A stretch of 64,000 bases of DNA, from the NCBI GenBank assembly GCA_964525045.1, contig CAZGFD010000015.1, forward strand, positions 20,579 through 84,578, in the 5' to 3' direction. Position 1 is the stretch's first letter, and every line of letters begins with the position of its first letter. The translations under genes were made by a program, and so were the position numbers. Positions 44,868 through 54,803 of this stretch are shown one piece after another. A model generated the notes under the pieces. The model had not been told where the DNA came from and did not search any database. It saw only the letters and a program-made list of their open reading frames with translations. Source of the stretch: G020348185 sp964525045. Lineage in GTDB: Bacteria > Nitrospirota > Nitrospiria > Nitrospirales > UBA8639.

Positions 44868-47800
44868 AGTTTAATTGAAATTCCATGACGGATAAATATT
44901 AACTGACAACCGATTTGAGTCAACCCAAGGCACTGAGCCACGGCATCTCGATAGATTCTGGCTTGGGCTTCATATTTGGCGGCAAGATGGGAGGGCAATT
45001 CATCACCAATGTGATCGGTTTTGTAATCAGCAATCCACCAGTCCCCGTCTAGCTTGTAGGCCAGATCGATAACCCCCTCCATAACCCCAGAATGAATCTT
45101 TATATCCTGATTAGGAGGTTCCGAGCAATCCCATGGAATGACAAAAGGAATTTCACGACCGACAATCGTCGCCCCTTGAAGATTCCGGTAAGGCTCAGAA
45201 GAATAGAATCCCCTGAATATTGCCAATAACTCGTTTTGAAGGTCCCGGAAATTTTGAGTAAATTCCGGGAATAAACCATTTTGAAATATCCTCGCCATGA
45301 TGTCATGAATTTGTTCAAACTCACTTGTGAAATCCCAGGACTCAAGAATGCTATGAGCCAGGGTTCCGATCACCCTTCCTTGCGGATTTGCAAGCGATTC
45401 TTCTCTCCTCGAAGGTACGATCCGGTTATCCGAATCCGAGAGGGAAGTCGGAGTCAGAAATCGTTTCATGGAATTGGCCGAATTCCATCGTCGCTCTCGA
45501 AGATCCCATTGTTTCCACACCCCATCCATATTCGGAGGGTCATTGAGTTTGTTGGGAAGCCTTTTCAGGTTTTTTCCTGCTATGGGATCAGTTTGAGAGA
45601 CAATGGTTTGAGGCAACACCATCTCTCCTATTCGAATTTCCCGATTTTCCATTGAGCCGATTGGGGAGTCAGCCGCTTCTCTTAGAATGCCGAGGAACGA
45701 ACTTCGGTGAGGACGATCAGGAACGCCGCAAGAAAGGATTAATCGTTCTTTTGCGCGAGTCATAGCAACGTATAAGACTCGTCGTTGCTCGGCTTCTTCC
45801 TTTATTCGTAATTTCTCTTTCACCAAAACCGAGCCAATCGTGCCACGCTCTCCTAATGACATCCCTATTGTCCCGGTCCCCCAGTCAGCCGCGACCAACG
45901 TACCCCCAATTCTCAAATTCGTTCCATGATGGAGACCGGGTAAAATAACCACAGGAAATTCTAACCCTTTGGCTTTGTGAACCGTCAGCACCCGTACGGC
46001 ATCCAGTGATTCTTCGGTTGCACCACCTTCAGATTCTTCCCGTAACTCGGTCAGCCTCTCGATTAACAAATCCATAAACCCGTTGAAAGATAGATGAGGA
46101 CGATCCGCGATCCGTCCTGCCAAATCCCGAAATTTCAGGAGATTGGCGACGGCCTGTTCGCGATGAAGAGAAGCCATTGCCAACTCCATTATTGGCAGCC
46201 GAGAGAACACGACATCAATAATTGCCGGAATGGACAGCGTGCCAGTCAGCTTTCCCAAATCAGTCAATACCGCATACAAACGCTTGGTCCCCTCCAATCT
46301 CGGGCTGGTCCAATTCTCCAGGGCGTTTCCCCGCCGGTAATCCAATGCTTGGCGTTCACGGAGCTCGTAGATCTCTTGATCCGTTAACGCACCCAGGGGA
46401 GATCGTAAAACCCCAATCATTGCAATCGTGTCAGCGGGGCTCTCTATCACTCTGAGCAGATTAACAAGATCAATCACCTCTTGACGTCGATAATAATGTT
46501 TTTCCCCATCAGTCACATAGGGAATATCATATCGCCTGAGCGCATCAAGATAATCCTGTGCCTGTGTCAGCTTCCTCAACAGAAATCCAATGTGGCCAGG
46601 TTGTAGTGGGGTACTTCGACCTTTCCCATCCATCAGCCTAGCCTTTCCCAGCAGGTTTTCCTTTATCCACGCTGCCAAGCTTTCGGCCTCAAGCCGGGTT
46701 GCGGCCGTTGAATCAAACGCCTCTTCTGAATCCCCATCCATTCTCACCACATGCAGTTCGACCCCTGGCCGGGTCACTTCCCCTATTCGATTGGGCTGGG
46801 TCATTAAATGCACATTCCCCGGCTGAACATTCGGGACCGGCTGCAAGACTTTCCCGAAAATCGCATTGACGATATCCAACACGTTTTGATGACTGCGGAA
46901 ATTGGTCGAGAGTTCCAACACCACCCCTCCGGAGTCCTTGACCTTCTGAACCACTTGGTCAAAGGCCTCAAGATCAGCTCGACGAAAAGCATAAATTGAT
47001 TGCTTCGGATCCCCCACAATGTAGAGTTTTCCGGGTGCCAGGTCTACTTCTTTCCATGTACGGCTCCAGCTTCCGGCCCGTTCAGCCAGATATAAAATAA
47101 TCTCGTACTGCAGAGGATCGGTATCCTGAAATTCGTCAACTAAAATTGCCTTATATTCTGTTTTGAGGCGCTCTCTCACCGTGCGATGTTGTCGGAGAAG
47201 AACATTCGCCCGTGCAAGCAATCCGTCAAAGGTTATCAATCCCTCCTCCATAAACCCTTTCCGAACCTTATGGATAAAGGGGAGGAGGAGTTGAAGCAAT
47301 TCTCCGATCATCTTATGATCGACTGAAACGAGAGTTTTTGACAGGGAAATCAAGCGACGGGCCTCGCGAAAATCATGTTCTTCCCATCCACTCGGCGCCT
47401 TTCCAAATTGACCATGCAAATCCTCATTCGCCTGGCCCTTCAAGGCATCCAGCTGTTCCAATCCCTGATCACAAACGGCTTGAAACACGTCTCCAGCCAT
47501 CGCCAAGGCAGAATCAATTTTTCTTTTTCGAGCACCATCATACCGGGCCAATAGTGCCATTATCCGAGAATGCTGAGTCACAAACCAATTTTTGAGGCCT
47601 TCGGGAAGCCGAGAGGCTTCAACCTGGTTTTGCAATTCCTCAAGTGCAATGATTTCGTTGCAGAGAATAAAGGCAACGTGTCGAATATCCCCTAGGCCGA
47701 GATTTGCTAAGACCCCACGCCAACCGGGATGATGAGAACCATGAGGGCCCAATTCTCGATCGAGCCAACACTCCCATTCTTGATTGAAATACTGTTCAAA

Positions 47801-48283
47801 CTGAGAACCATCATCTTCTTGGAATAGCGGATCCACTCCGCTCTCAATGGGATTCAGTCGTAACAAATGAGCGGCAAAACTATGCACCGTTCCGATTTGA
47901 GCTTTTTCCAAGTCAAGGAGGGCAGCTCGGGCTTTTTCAGCAACTTGGTCTGAAGAAAGCTGGTATTCTTGTCGGAGCTCTTCCACACTGACGACCCCCG
48001 AGATCTTCTCTACCTTTTGGTTGTGATCAAATTCGGCAAGAGCGGTCAACTGATCACGAAGCCGAATTTTCATCTCAGTGGCGGCTTTATTGGTAAATGT
48101 CAATGCGACGATTTCGGTGATTTTTGCCGAACCGGGTTCTCGCATCAACGTATGGACAAAACGATTGACTAACAGGGTGGTTTTTCCGGTCCCTGCCCCG
48201 GCCACAACCACAACATTGCGATCGAAGGTCGTGACCGCAAGACGTCGAGGGCGGGCATCGGGTATCGAGAAAAAATCAATCAT
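44864..48283 (-). CDS. addA: AddA/RecB-like helicase-nuclease subunit
   Basis: 1139 residues from ATG 48283. UvrD-type superfamily-I helicase: Walker A VAGAGTGKTTLL near residue 27, motif II LVDEFQDTDPLQYE, QSIYAFRRAD, and motif V/VI VHKAKGLEFPVV and LYVAMTRAKERL. A RecB-type nuclease domain ends the protein (GVIDLAYKLDGDWWIADYKTD). With the upstream gene it should process double-strand ends for RecA loading. The start overlaps the AddB-like stop by eight bases. A GTG-type longer frame from 48391 would lie inside the upstream gene and is rejected. Confidence 0.93.
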   Translation of the reverse strand: MIDFFSIPDARPRRLAVTTFDRNVVVVAGAGTGKTTLLVNRFVHTLMREPGSAKITEIVALTFTNKAATEMKIRLRDQLTALAEFDHNQKVEKISGVVSVEELRQEYQLSSDQVAEKARAALLDLEKAQIGTVHSFAAHLLRLNPIESGVDPLFQEDDGSQFEQYFNQEWECWLDRELGPHGSHHPGWRGVLANLGLGDIRHVAFILCNEIIALEELQNQVEASRLPEGLKNWFVTQHSRIMALLARYDGARKRKIDSALAMAGDVFQAVCDQGLEQLDALKGQANEDLHGQFGKAPSGWEEHDFREARRLISLSKTLVSVDHKMIGELLQLLLPFIHKVRKGFMEEGLITFDGLLARANVLLRQHRTVRERLKTEYKAILVDEFQDTDPLQYEIILYLAERAGSWSRTWKEVDLAPGKLYIVGDPKQSIYAFRRADLEAFDQVVQKVKDSGGVVLELSTNFRSHQNVLDIVNAIFGKVLQPVPNVQPGNVHLMTQPNRIGEVTRPGVELHVVRMDGDSEEAFDSTAATRLEAESLAAWIKENLLGKARLMDGKGRSTPLQPGHIGFLLRKLTQAQDYLDALRRYDIPYVTDGEKHYYRRQEVIDLVNLLRVIESPADTIAMIGVLRSPLGALTDQEIYELRERQALDYRRGNALENWTSPRLEGTKRLYAVLTDLGKLTGTLSIPAIIDVVFSRLPIMELAMASLHREQAVANLLKFRDLAGRIADRPHLSFNGFMDLLIERLTELREESEGGATEESLDAVRVLTVHKAKGLEFPVVILPGLHHGTNLRIGGTLVAADWGTGTIGMSLGERGTIGSVLVKEKLRIKEEAEQRRVLYVAMTRAKERLILSCGVPDRPHRSSFLGILREAADSPIGSMENREIRIGEMVLPQTIVSQTDPIAGKNLKRLPNKLNDPPNMDGVWKQWDLRERRWNSANSMKRFLTPTSLSDSDNRIVPSRREESLANPQGRVIGTLAHSILESWDFTSEFEQIHDIMARIFQNGLFPEFTQNFRDLQNELLAIFRGFYSSEPYRNLQGATIVGREIPFVIPWDCSEPPNQDIKIHSGVMEGVIDLAYKLDGDWWIADYKTDHIGDELPSHLAAKYEAQARIYRDAVAQCLGLTQIGCQLIFIRHGISIKL

Positions 48284-51200
48284 CGTGTAAGTCCTGGGTT
48301 CGAATCCGGCGGAGCTGGCGGGCCTGCGAAGCACCCTGAGACCGCATCCAGGTTGGTCGGTGATATCGCCGGCATGAAGTCGAAACCTCACAATGGCGAC
48401 AATACTCCCCCGGAAGAATATAGTATTGACCGGATTGAACCCCCTCTAACAGCTTTCGAAGAATGTTGGCCAGTTGTCCCCTGGCAGGACCGTTCCAATG
48501 GGCGGCATCAAATTCAGATCGACCGATCTGGGCTTCCCGGCGCGGAGCAAGGTACAGCAATTCGACACTTTCCGGTTGAACCCCCTGGCCAGTTGTCTCC
48601 ACATTCACTCGTTCGTCATGGAATGTGTTCATCAGTACATAAAGCGGGGGTTGCAGATGAGAACCTCGAATTCCCGAAAGGAGCAAATCACGATCGCGAC
48701 TTCTTATCCGAGATCCTGCCTGGAACTTATAATCCACAATACGAAGGCTTGGTGGATCATCCCTGAAATCAACTCGATCCAACCGTCCCCGGATCTTTAT
48801 GTGATCAAAAGGGAACCCCAACGGGGAGAACTGGCCTTCGGCATTGACTTCGAACGCTATCGGTCGAAAGCCATGCTGACGATAGGCATGCTCGTCAGCC
48901 TGGACCGCCGCGACCACCAGCTGGATAACGATGTCTTTCGTCAATTCCCAAGTCAGAAAATACCCGGTGGCAGAATCGGCAGCATACCGGCTAAGCCCAT
49001 CTTCGGCGATCTTGATGATTTTTTGTTGCAAAGAGAGCCATGGCGTCTCCTGTTCCGGCCATCCATCTTCTGTCAACTGTCGGTAGGTCTGGTGCAACAC
49101 GGCATGACATACATCGCCGAGTGAAGAAGCCGGGAGCTCATCCACCATGGCCGCTCTTACCGACTTGGCTTGAAGAACCCGTGTGGCAAAATACTGAAAG
49201 GGACATCGAGCATAGGCCTCCAGTGAGGTGGGCGTGACCCCTTTCCGGACCCGCTCCTGCCAATACCCCTCGGATGAGTGGATTATTCCGTCGTAATTTC
49301 CCAACCGCCGGCCATGACGTTCAATCTCCTGTAATGCCTCCCATCCATTTTGAAATAATTGCGGTTCGCGTTCGGCTTTCTCTAAATGCCTAACAGGATG
49401 AATCCCTTGAAAAATCAGCTTGAGCCCAAGCTCCTCTCTCGTCAAAAAACCTGACTCAAATAGTGGATGGCGGAAGCGATCAGCCAATTGTCGAGATACC
49501 ATGACCTGAGGATTGGTCTGCGACTCAGGTATGGCGGAGAGATACTCCGTTAGATAGGGAGAGGGTGCAAGGGGACGTCCTTCATTATCCGCTCTTTGGT
49601 ATACAAGGTAAAACCGTTCCTGGGCCGCTTGTCCCAACAGGGTAAATAGAAGCTGCTCTTCATCGTACCCCGCAAGCTTTTCGTCGATTTTGTATCCGAA
49701 GGTTTCTTCCAACACACGACGAGACCGATCCCGTAAAAACGCATCCTCCCTGATGAATCGAGGAAAGACCTTTTCATTGAGTCCAATGAGAAATAAAGCC
49801 TGAAAAGGCAGTCCCCGTGCCGACATCGCATCCATTACTCGCACGCCCCCATGATGATCGGGGACACTGGCAATAATGGTAGCGTTCAATGTCCGTAAAA
49901 ATAGTTGAGCCCAGTGATCCCACGTCACATTTTCTTTCAACACCTGCATTTCCTTAAGAATAGTCAAGGCTTGTTGGATGGCATCCACCAGAATGGGTTG
50001 ATTGGGTATGTCGTCAAGGGATTGACAAGGGGGGTCGAAAATTCCGGGCATTTCCAAATGGGTCTTGGCGAGTGACCAAAAGGCCTGCGTCAAATCCCCG
50101 ATGGTCCCGTGAGTCGGGAGAGCACGACAATCCGCAATCAATTGAGAAATGATACGGTTAAGCAAATGTATTTGTCCGGGATCGATATCAGCTCCTTCGC
50201 CTGTGGGTCGCTCCTGCCCCATTTCGTGTTTTGTCCCAGGATGCATAAGGGATGTCAGTTGGGCCCATTGATCCTGACCACGATGAATGCCGAGAGTTCT
50301 CACCGCTTGATGCCATCGTTCAGGGTGTATGTCGTCTCGCGTCACCCCGAATCGTTCCAGGCGATAGAATGGAGAGGTCAGGATATCTAAGACATCCCTC
50401 CAAAAAAATTCAGTTGATGGAAGACTCGAAAGTTGAATGAGAAGTTTAATAAAAGGTTCATGCATAATCGGGATTGTCACGGAGGACGTAAAGGGAATTC
50501 GATGTTCCTCAAAGGTTCGGCGAAGGGAGGACTGATAAGCCTCCAAATTGCGGGCTATCACTCCGATGCCTTCATATTGATATCGATGGGTTTCCACCAG
50601 TTTCATTATCTCTTTACACACAACAACTAATTCATCCTCCGGCCCCACCGTGTGCAAAACCTGAACTTGCGGAACCACGCCACTTCTGGTCCCTATGGGC
50701 AAATCAGGCCTCTGGTCTTCTTGCCCAGGATCGGTTTGACGACCGGAACATAAATGCCGTTCAAAAAACCGTCGCGCAAAGGAAAAAGCAGGACTATCTG
50801 AGAATGGGAAAAAGACGGTCACCCGACATTTCGCTGTTATGGCTTCGAAAAACGAAAGTTGAACCTGGGTGAGATCGTAAAACCCGTAGTAACACACTCG
50901 AGTGACTCGAGAGAGAAAATTCGATTTTTTTACCCAAGGAATCATCAGAGAAGCCAAGTCATCAGCCGAACCGATATTGAAGGTCTGGCTAGCCTCTTGG
51001 ACCATGGCATAAATGGTAAAAAGACTTTTCAATTTCTGCTGATCATCCTCACCAAACAAACCCTCTTGGACCCCTTGGAGAACAATCCTGGGATCAACCA
51101 TGGCTTCTTTTAAATCGCGAATCGTCCTCCAAAGGGCTTTGACCGTTCCAGGCATGAAACATGACTGTTCCAGGCCATCAAATGCCCCGCCATGTTCTTT

Positions 51201-51515
51201 CGTTAAAAAGGCGAGTAGATGTTCAAAACACAGGTCGTGGACAAGGTCCAAACGCAGGACACCCTTATCGGAATTGAACAGGGCTTGTTCGTGCTGGAGA
51301 CGCAGGGCCAGTTGATGAAAGGTCAGAAGATGAACATCAAAAAGGGAACACTGATGTTCGACACACAGCAACCATTGCAAACGACGTCGGAGCGTTTCCG
51401 ATGGAACGACAATCGCAATTGGGGCGAGAGAATCAGAGGATTTGAGCCGTTGAATTTCTAGAGCGAGGCTTGATTCAAGTGTTGGATGGAAAGGTCCAGT
51501 GATAACCTTAAACAT
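48276..51515 (-). CDS. addB: AddB-like nuclease subunit
   Basis: 1079 residues. A helicase-like but catalytically poor first part: the segment where AddB has Walker A reads ITGPFHPTLE and lacks GKT. The C-terminal PD-(D/E)XK nuclease is clear (RGRLDRVDFRDDPPSLRIVDYKF), flanked by the four cysteines of the AddB iron-sulphur site: one in YARCPFQYFA and three in YCRHCEVSTSC. It pairs with the AddA-like protein immediately downstream. ATG start at 51515 with a weak ribosome site. Confidence 0.88.
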   Translation of the reverse strand: MFKVITGPFHPTLESSLALEIQRLKSSDSLAPIAIVVPSETLRRRLQWLLCVEHQCSLFDVHLLTFHQLALRLQHEQALFNSDKGVLRLDLVHDLCFEHLLAFLTKEHGGAFDGLEQSCFMPGTVKALWRTIRDLKEAMVDPRIVLQGVQEGLFGEDDQQKLKSLFTIYAMVQEASQTFNIGSADDLASLMIPWVKKSNFLSRVTRVCYYGFYDLTQVQLSFFEAITAKCRVTVFFPFSDSPAFSFARRFFERHLCSGRQTDPGQEDQRPDLPIGTRSGVVPQVQVLHTVGPEDELVVVCKEIMKLVETHRYQYEGIGVIARNLEAYQSSLRRTFEEHRIPFTSSVTIPIMHEPFIKLLIQLSSLPSTEFFWRDVLDILTSPFYRLERFGVTRDDIHPERWHQAVRTLGIHRGQDQWAQLTSLMHPGTKHEMGQERPTGEGADIDPGQIHLLNRIISQLIADCRALPTHGTIGDLTQAFWSLAKTHLEMPGIFDPPCQSLDDIPNQPILVDAIQQALTILKEMQVLKENVTWDHWAQLFLRTLNATIIASVPDHHGGVRVMDAMSARGLPFQALFLIGLNEKVFPRFIREDAFLRDRSRRVLEETFGYKIDEKLAGYDEEQLLFTLLGQAAQERFYLVYQRADNEGRPLAPSPYLTEYLSAIPESQTNPQVMVSRQLADRFRHPLFESGFLTREELGLKLIFQGIHPVRHLEKAEREPQLFQNGWEALQEIERHGRRLGNYDGIIHSSEGYWQERVRKGVTPTSLEAYARCPFQYFATRVLQAKSVRAAMVDELPASSLGDVCHAVLHQTYRQLTEDGWPEQETPWLSLQQKIIKIAEDGLSRYAADSATGYFLTWELTKDIVIQLVVAAVQADEHAYRQHGFRPIAFEVNAEGQFSPLGFPFDHIKIRGRLDRVDFRDDPPSLRIVDYKFQAGSRIRSRDRDLLLSGIRGSHLQPPLYVLMNTFHDERVNVETTGQGVQPESVELLYLAPRREAQIGRSEFDAAHWNGPARGQLANILRKLLEGVQSGQYYILPGEYCRHCEVSTSCRRYHRPTWMRSQGASQARQLRRIRTQDLHDD

Positions 51516-51612
51516 ACTTGACCGGAAAAACGGGGAGACAATCAGGCCGAGTAAAATTTACTGGAAAAATTCGTAAAAATGAAGGTATTTAAAAGTCCGT
51601 ACGCGTCGCATG

Positions 51613-51657
51613 CTCCCTCTCCCTTGAAGGGAGAGGGTTGGGGTGAGGGTACCGCGC
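51613..51657. repeat. CTCTCCC/GGGAGAG palindromic repeat
   Basis: CTCCCTCTCCCTTGAAGG followed by GAGAGGGTTGGGGTGAGGG is nearly the same as the unit at 27946-27990. It lies alone in the 216-bp gap between the AddB-like gene and a zinc-ribbon gene, both on the minus strand. No gene is seen in the rest of the gap. Confidence 0.8.
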
Positions 51658-51731
51658 TTGCGAAGCCCCAAGGACCTGTCAATTTACCGCTCTTAGTCCT
51701 TGAAGTCTCGCTGGATTTTCCTCCTTTCCCG

Positions 51732-51917
51732 TTAGCCAGTTTCCGGTCCAATCAGCTCCCCATTGCAATCCGGACAACCCCATTCACCATCAATAAAGGT
51801 CATCGCGTCCCCACAGAAGGGACAATCAGGAGGAGGACCCGTATCCAAGTTGGGAAGAACCGGTAATTCAATATCCGGCTCGTCTTCGTCCATTCCAAAT
51901 GGTCGTTGAGTAGCCAT
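51732..51917 (-). CDS. Small acidic zinc-ribbon protein
   Basis: 61 residues. An acidic N-terminal tail (DEDEPDIELP) leads to a four-cysteine ribbon: CPFCGD and, 16 residues later, CPDCNG. Function unknown. ATG 51917 has no good ribosome site; it sits 16 bp after the thioredoxin-like gene and may be translated by coupling. The well-formed zinc knuckles argue that it is real. Confidence 0.65.
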   Translation of the reverse strand: MATQRPFGMDEDEPDIELPVLPNLDTGPPPDCPFCGDAMTFIDGEWGCPDCNGELIGPETG

Positions 51918-51933
51918 GAGGGGGAAAGTCTTG

Positions 51934-52188
51934 TTAACCGGATTTGGGAGCTAGCGCTTTCTCTGCGCTCTGCCGGCTTGGGACTCCAATGAATGTAAGA
52001 CGCCCATTGATAATCGTCGCAGGGACAGCTCGAATAGAATGCCGCTCAGCTAATTCTTGACCCGAATCAGAGCTAATATCAATTTCTCGATAACTAAAAC
52101 TATATTTTACCCGTAATTGCTTCCACAGGCTTTTCGCGGATGGGCAAGCTGAACAGGAAGAAGATACCAACAAGGTGACATTCGCCAT
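51934..52188 (-). CDS. Thioredoxin-like thiol protein
   Basis: 84 residues of a minimal thioredoxin fold: strand VTLLVSSSCSACPSAK with a CSAC active site after SS, then YREIDISSDSGQELAERHSIRAVPATIINGRLTFIG, including the cis-proline AVPA. It resembles glutaredoxin-like proteins of the MTH895 or GrxC type. Redox partner unknown. ATG 52188 with GGAGG about 12 bases upstream. Confidence 0.85.
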   Translation of the reverse strand: MANVTLLVSSSCSACPSAKSLWKQLRVKYSFSYREIDISSDSGQELAERHSIRAVPATIINGRLTFIGVPSRQSAEKALAPKSG

Positions 52189-52401
52189 GATAAATTAAGC
52201 CTCCTCAATTATAAGAAAACAACTCCATGTTACCACCCGCCAAATTGCCCCCGCAATAATAAGGCTAGGAAAGTTGGGTGCTCACAACATAGTCATTCCG
52301 GCCGTCTTTAACGGGAATCAAGATAAACACACGAACCATGGATCCCTTACAAAAATTCGCAGGGGTGACGGGAATTGGGAAAATGTTCTGGAAAGGTCAG
52401 A

Positions 52402-53079
52402 TTAGGTTTGCCGGGGCTCCAATTCAATGATCCCTTTCCGAATGGCCAGAATGGCGGCCTGGGTTCGATCGTACACATGAAGCTTATGAAAAATATTCCG
52501 TACATGGTTTTTGACAGTTTTCTCACTCAGATCCAAGACATTGGCAATTTCCTTGTTGGTCTTACCATCGGCAACCAGTCGAAGAACCGTAATTTCCCGT
52601 TCGGTCAAATCATGCTCGAGCATGGCCCGCCGTTTGCCCTTCCCTTCAGACAAAAGGGAGAATTCGGCCAGAATTTTGCTGGCAACAGAAGGGTGAATCA
52701 GTGACTCACCGCGCGAGATAGCGCGAATGGCTGCCACAATCTGAGCCGAATCGCTATCTTTCAGGAGATAGCCTGTCGCACCGGCCCGAACGAGATCAAA
52801 GATATATTGCTGCTCTTCATACATGGTAAGGGCAATGACTCCGATGTGGGGCAGTTCCCGTTTTATGATTCGGGTCGCTTCGATTCCCGTCATTCCCGGC
52901 ATACTTACGTCCATGAGGATCACATCGGGAACCAATGCCCGGGCTTTTTCGACGGCATCTCCTCCATCCTTGGCCTCACCGACCACTTCAATGTCGTCTT
53001 TGGTCTCAAGAATGGCCGAGAGACCCTCTCGCACTACCTTGTGATCGTCTGCGATCAGCACCTTGGTTGTTTTGGCCAT
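52402..53079 (-). CDS. NarL/LuxR-family response regulator
   Basis: 225 residues. Receiver domain with DDH acidic pair, phosphorylated Asp in DVILMDVSMPGMTG, and switch residues ALTMYEE and LLKDSD; then a LuxR helix-turn-helix (LTEREITVLRLVADGKTNKEIANVLDLSEKTVKNHVRNIFHKL). ATG 53079 with AAGGAG upstream. Its first 74 bases overlap the end of the histidine kinase gene, so the pair is translated together. Targets unknown. Confidence 0.95.
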   Translation of the reverse strand: MAKTTKVLIADDHKVVREGLSAILETKDDIEVVGEAKDGGDAVEKARALVPDVILMDVSMPGMTGIEATRIIKRELPHIGVIALTMYEEQQYIFDLVRAGATGYLLKDSDSAQIVAAIRAISRGESLIHPSVASKILAEFSLLSEGKGKRRAMLEHDLTEREITVLRLVADGKTNKEIANVLDLSEKTVKNHVRNIFHKLHVYDRTQAAILAIRKGIIELEPRQT

Positions 53080-54190
53080 GTGTCGCCTTCTCCTTGTTTT
53101 CTACCGGAACCTGAATGATGACCTGAGTGCCTTTGCCTTTTTTCGATTCCCAACGGACCTCACCCGAGAGCATCCGGGCCCGCTCCATCATTCCCCCCAA
53201 CCCGAAATGATCCCATTTATCCGGATTTTTCGATTCGGCCTGCACATCGAATCCCGTGCCGTTATCACTGACGCTCGTGGTCATGGTGCCATTTTTCATG
53301 ATCATCTGCACTTTGACCTGTGTGGCTTTGGCATGCTTGGTGACATTATTCAGCGCTTCCTGCACCATCCGGAATAAAAAGACTTTGGTTTTGGGTTCTA
53401 ACTGCAAGTCTTCGACCACGGGAGTAAAATGCGTTCGTATTTTATATTGGGCTTCAAAAGACTTGAGATAGTTCGACAGCGCCGAAACCAAATCCAAATT
53501 ATCATATTGTCCAGGGCGCAAATTATAAATCACCTGACGGGCTTCCTGAATCGCATGTTTTAACTGGTTGGTGGTCTGATTCAACATATCGAGACATTTG
53601 ACAGGGTCCTGCGGGACGAGTTCCTGGCACCGTTCCATCTTTAAATTGACGCCGACAAGCGTCTGCACGAGTCCATCATGTATGTCACAGGCGATTCTGG
53701 TTCGTTCATCATTCACGGCCCCTTCAGCTTCTTCCTTCACATACAGTCGGAATAAAGACTGGTAACGAGTGAGGGTGTTTTCAATTTCTGTGGAGGCACG
53801 TATCCGGGCTTCAATAAGCTGCCACATAAATTTTGCGCTAGCGCCTCCCACAATGGCTAAAAAGGGAACATTTACTTTTAGAAGGGCTAGCTCGACATCC
53901 GGATTGCCCGTCACATCGATCACTAAATCGACGTGGGTCATGTTCAAAAAATCCCGATAATCTCGAGTCACCGGGATTTTGAGTCGCCGGGCCAGAAGGA
54001 CGCCGCTTGTTCTCGGACGAATTTCCGCAATTCCCACAATTTGGACCAATGGGTCCTCCGCAAAAATTTCCATTAAGGCTGTGCCCCCTTTTCCTGCACC
54101 AATAATGGCCACCCGACTTGGAGACACAGCCTTTTTAGTGGGTGGCCGATTTCGCTTTGTTGATTGAGGTCGGGACGTTAGGGAAGGCAT
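53006..54190 (-). CDS. NarX-type histidine kinase with N-terminal Rossmann domain
   Basis: 394 residues, no membrane helix. Residues about 25-130 form a dinucleotide-binding-type Rossmann fold: SRVAIIGAGKGGTALMEIF (G31, G33, G36), then VQIVGIAEIRP with an acidic residue at the end of strand two, and VDLVIDVTGNPDVE, as in DapB- or homoserine-dehydrogenase-like domains. A short coiled coil leads to HisKA_3 with H171 in ACDIHDGLVQTLVG, and HATPase (VQEALNNVTKHAKA, VSDNGTGFD, FGLGGMMERA). The likely input is a cytoplasmic nucleotide or metabolite (inference). It overlaps the regulator gene by 74 bases. Confidence 0.9.
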   Translation of the reverse strand: MPSLTSRPQSTKRNRPPTKKAVSPSRVAIIGAGKGGTALMEIFAEDPLVQIVGIAEIRPRTSGVLLARRLKIPVTRDYRDFLNMTHVDLVIDVTGNPDVELALLKVNVPFLAIVGGASAKFMWQLIEARIRASTEIENTLTRYQSLFRLYVKEEAEGAVNDERTRIACDIHDGLVQTLVGVNLKMERCQELVPQDPVKCLDMLNQTTNQLKHAIQEARQVIYNLRPGQYDNLDLVSALSNYLKSFEAQYKIRTHFTPVVEDLQLEPKTKVFLFRMVQEALNNVTKHAKATQVKVQMIMKNGTMTTSVSDNGTGFDVQAESKNPDKWDHFGLGGMMERARMLSGEVRWESKKGKGTQVIIQVPVENKEKATHGQNNQGADRRRSQGSARGSLGHS

Positions 54191-54314
54191 GGGAAGAAGC
54201 AGCTCGAGAATGTGTTGGGGACAAGGAACAATTAGTTGAGCATTTTGGCGGCCTCAAATAACTCGAAAAGACAGTACCCCATCAGGAATGACTAAGTCGA
54301 TGAAACAAAAAAGA

Positions 54315-54779
54315 TCATGAAACTCGTTTTTCCGGCGTTAGCGCTCTGATGGTATCCATAAATTGATCAATATCTTTAAATTCACGATAGACCGAGGCAA
54401 ATCGAACATAAGCGACGGGGTCGAGCTCTCGAAGTTCATTCATCACTTCTTCTCCTATTTCCCGCCCGGGCACTTCGGTTTCCCCCCGGTCCTGAATACG
54501 TTTTTCGATTCGATCAACCGCTGCACCCAACGCTCCAATACTGACAGGACGTTTCTCGCACGCTTTTTTCAATCCTGCTAATATTTTTGCACGATCAAAC
54601 GGCTCCCGGCGATTGTCTTTTTTCACCACCATCGGAAGATTTTCCTCAATTCGTTCATAGGTGGTATACCGACGCTTACAACCGAGGCACTCACGTCGAC
54701 GACGTATGACTTCCCCCTCTCGCGCGGTGCGGGAGTCAATCACCTTATCTTCAAGTCGGTCACAGAAGGGGCACTTCAC
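54315..54779 (-). CDS. nrdR: Transcriptional repressor NrdR
   Basis: 154 residues. Zinc ribbon MKCPFCDRLEDKVIDSR with the second pair CLGCKRRYTTYERIEE, followed by an ATP-cone (MVVKKDNRREPFDRAKILAGLKKACEKRPV), the normal order for NrdR, which represses ribonucleotide reductase genes when dATP is bound. GTG start at 54779. It lies 24 bp after glyA, the same glyA-nrdR order found in many bacteria. Confidence 0.96.
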   Translation of the reverse strand: MKCPFCDRLEDKVIDSRTAREGEVIRRRRECLGCKRRYTTYERIEENLPMVVKKDNRREPFDRAKILAGLKKACEKRPVSIGALGAAVDRIEKRIQDRGETEVPGREIGEEVMNELRELDPVAYVRFASVYREFKDIDQFMDTIRALTPEKRVS

Positions 54780-54803
54780 CTGAAGGCCATCATCGTTGGC
54801 GTT

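Noticed and set aside
48284..48391. N-terminal extension of the AddA-like gene
   Set aside because: The added residues are the shadow of the AddB-like C-terminus; ATG 48283 gives the standard start before Walker A.
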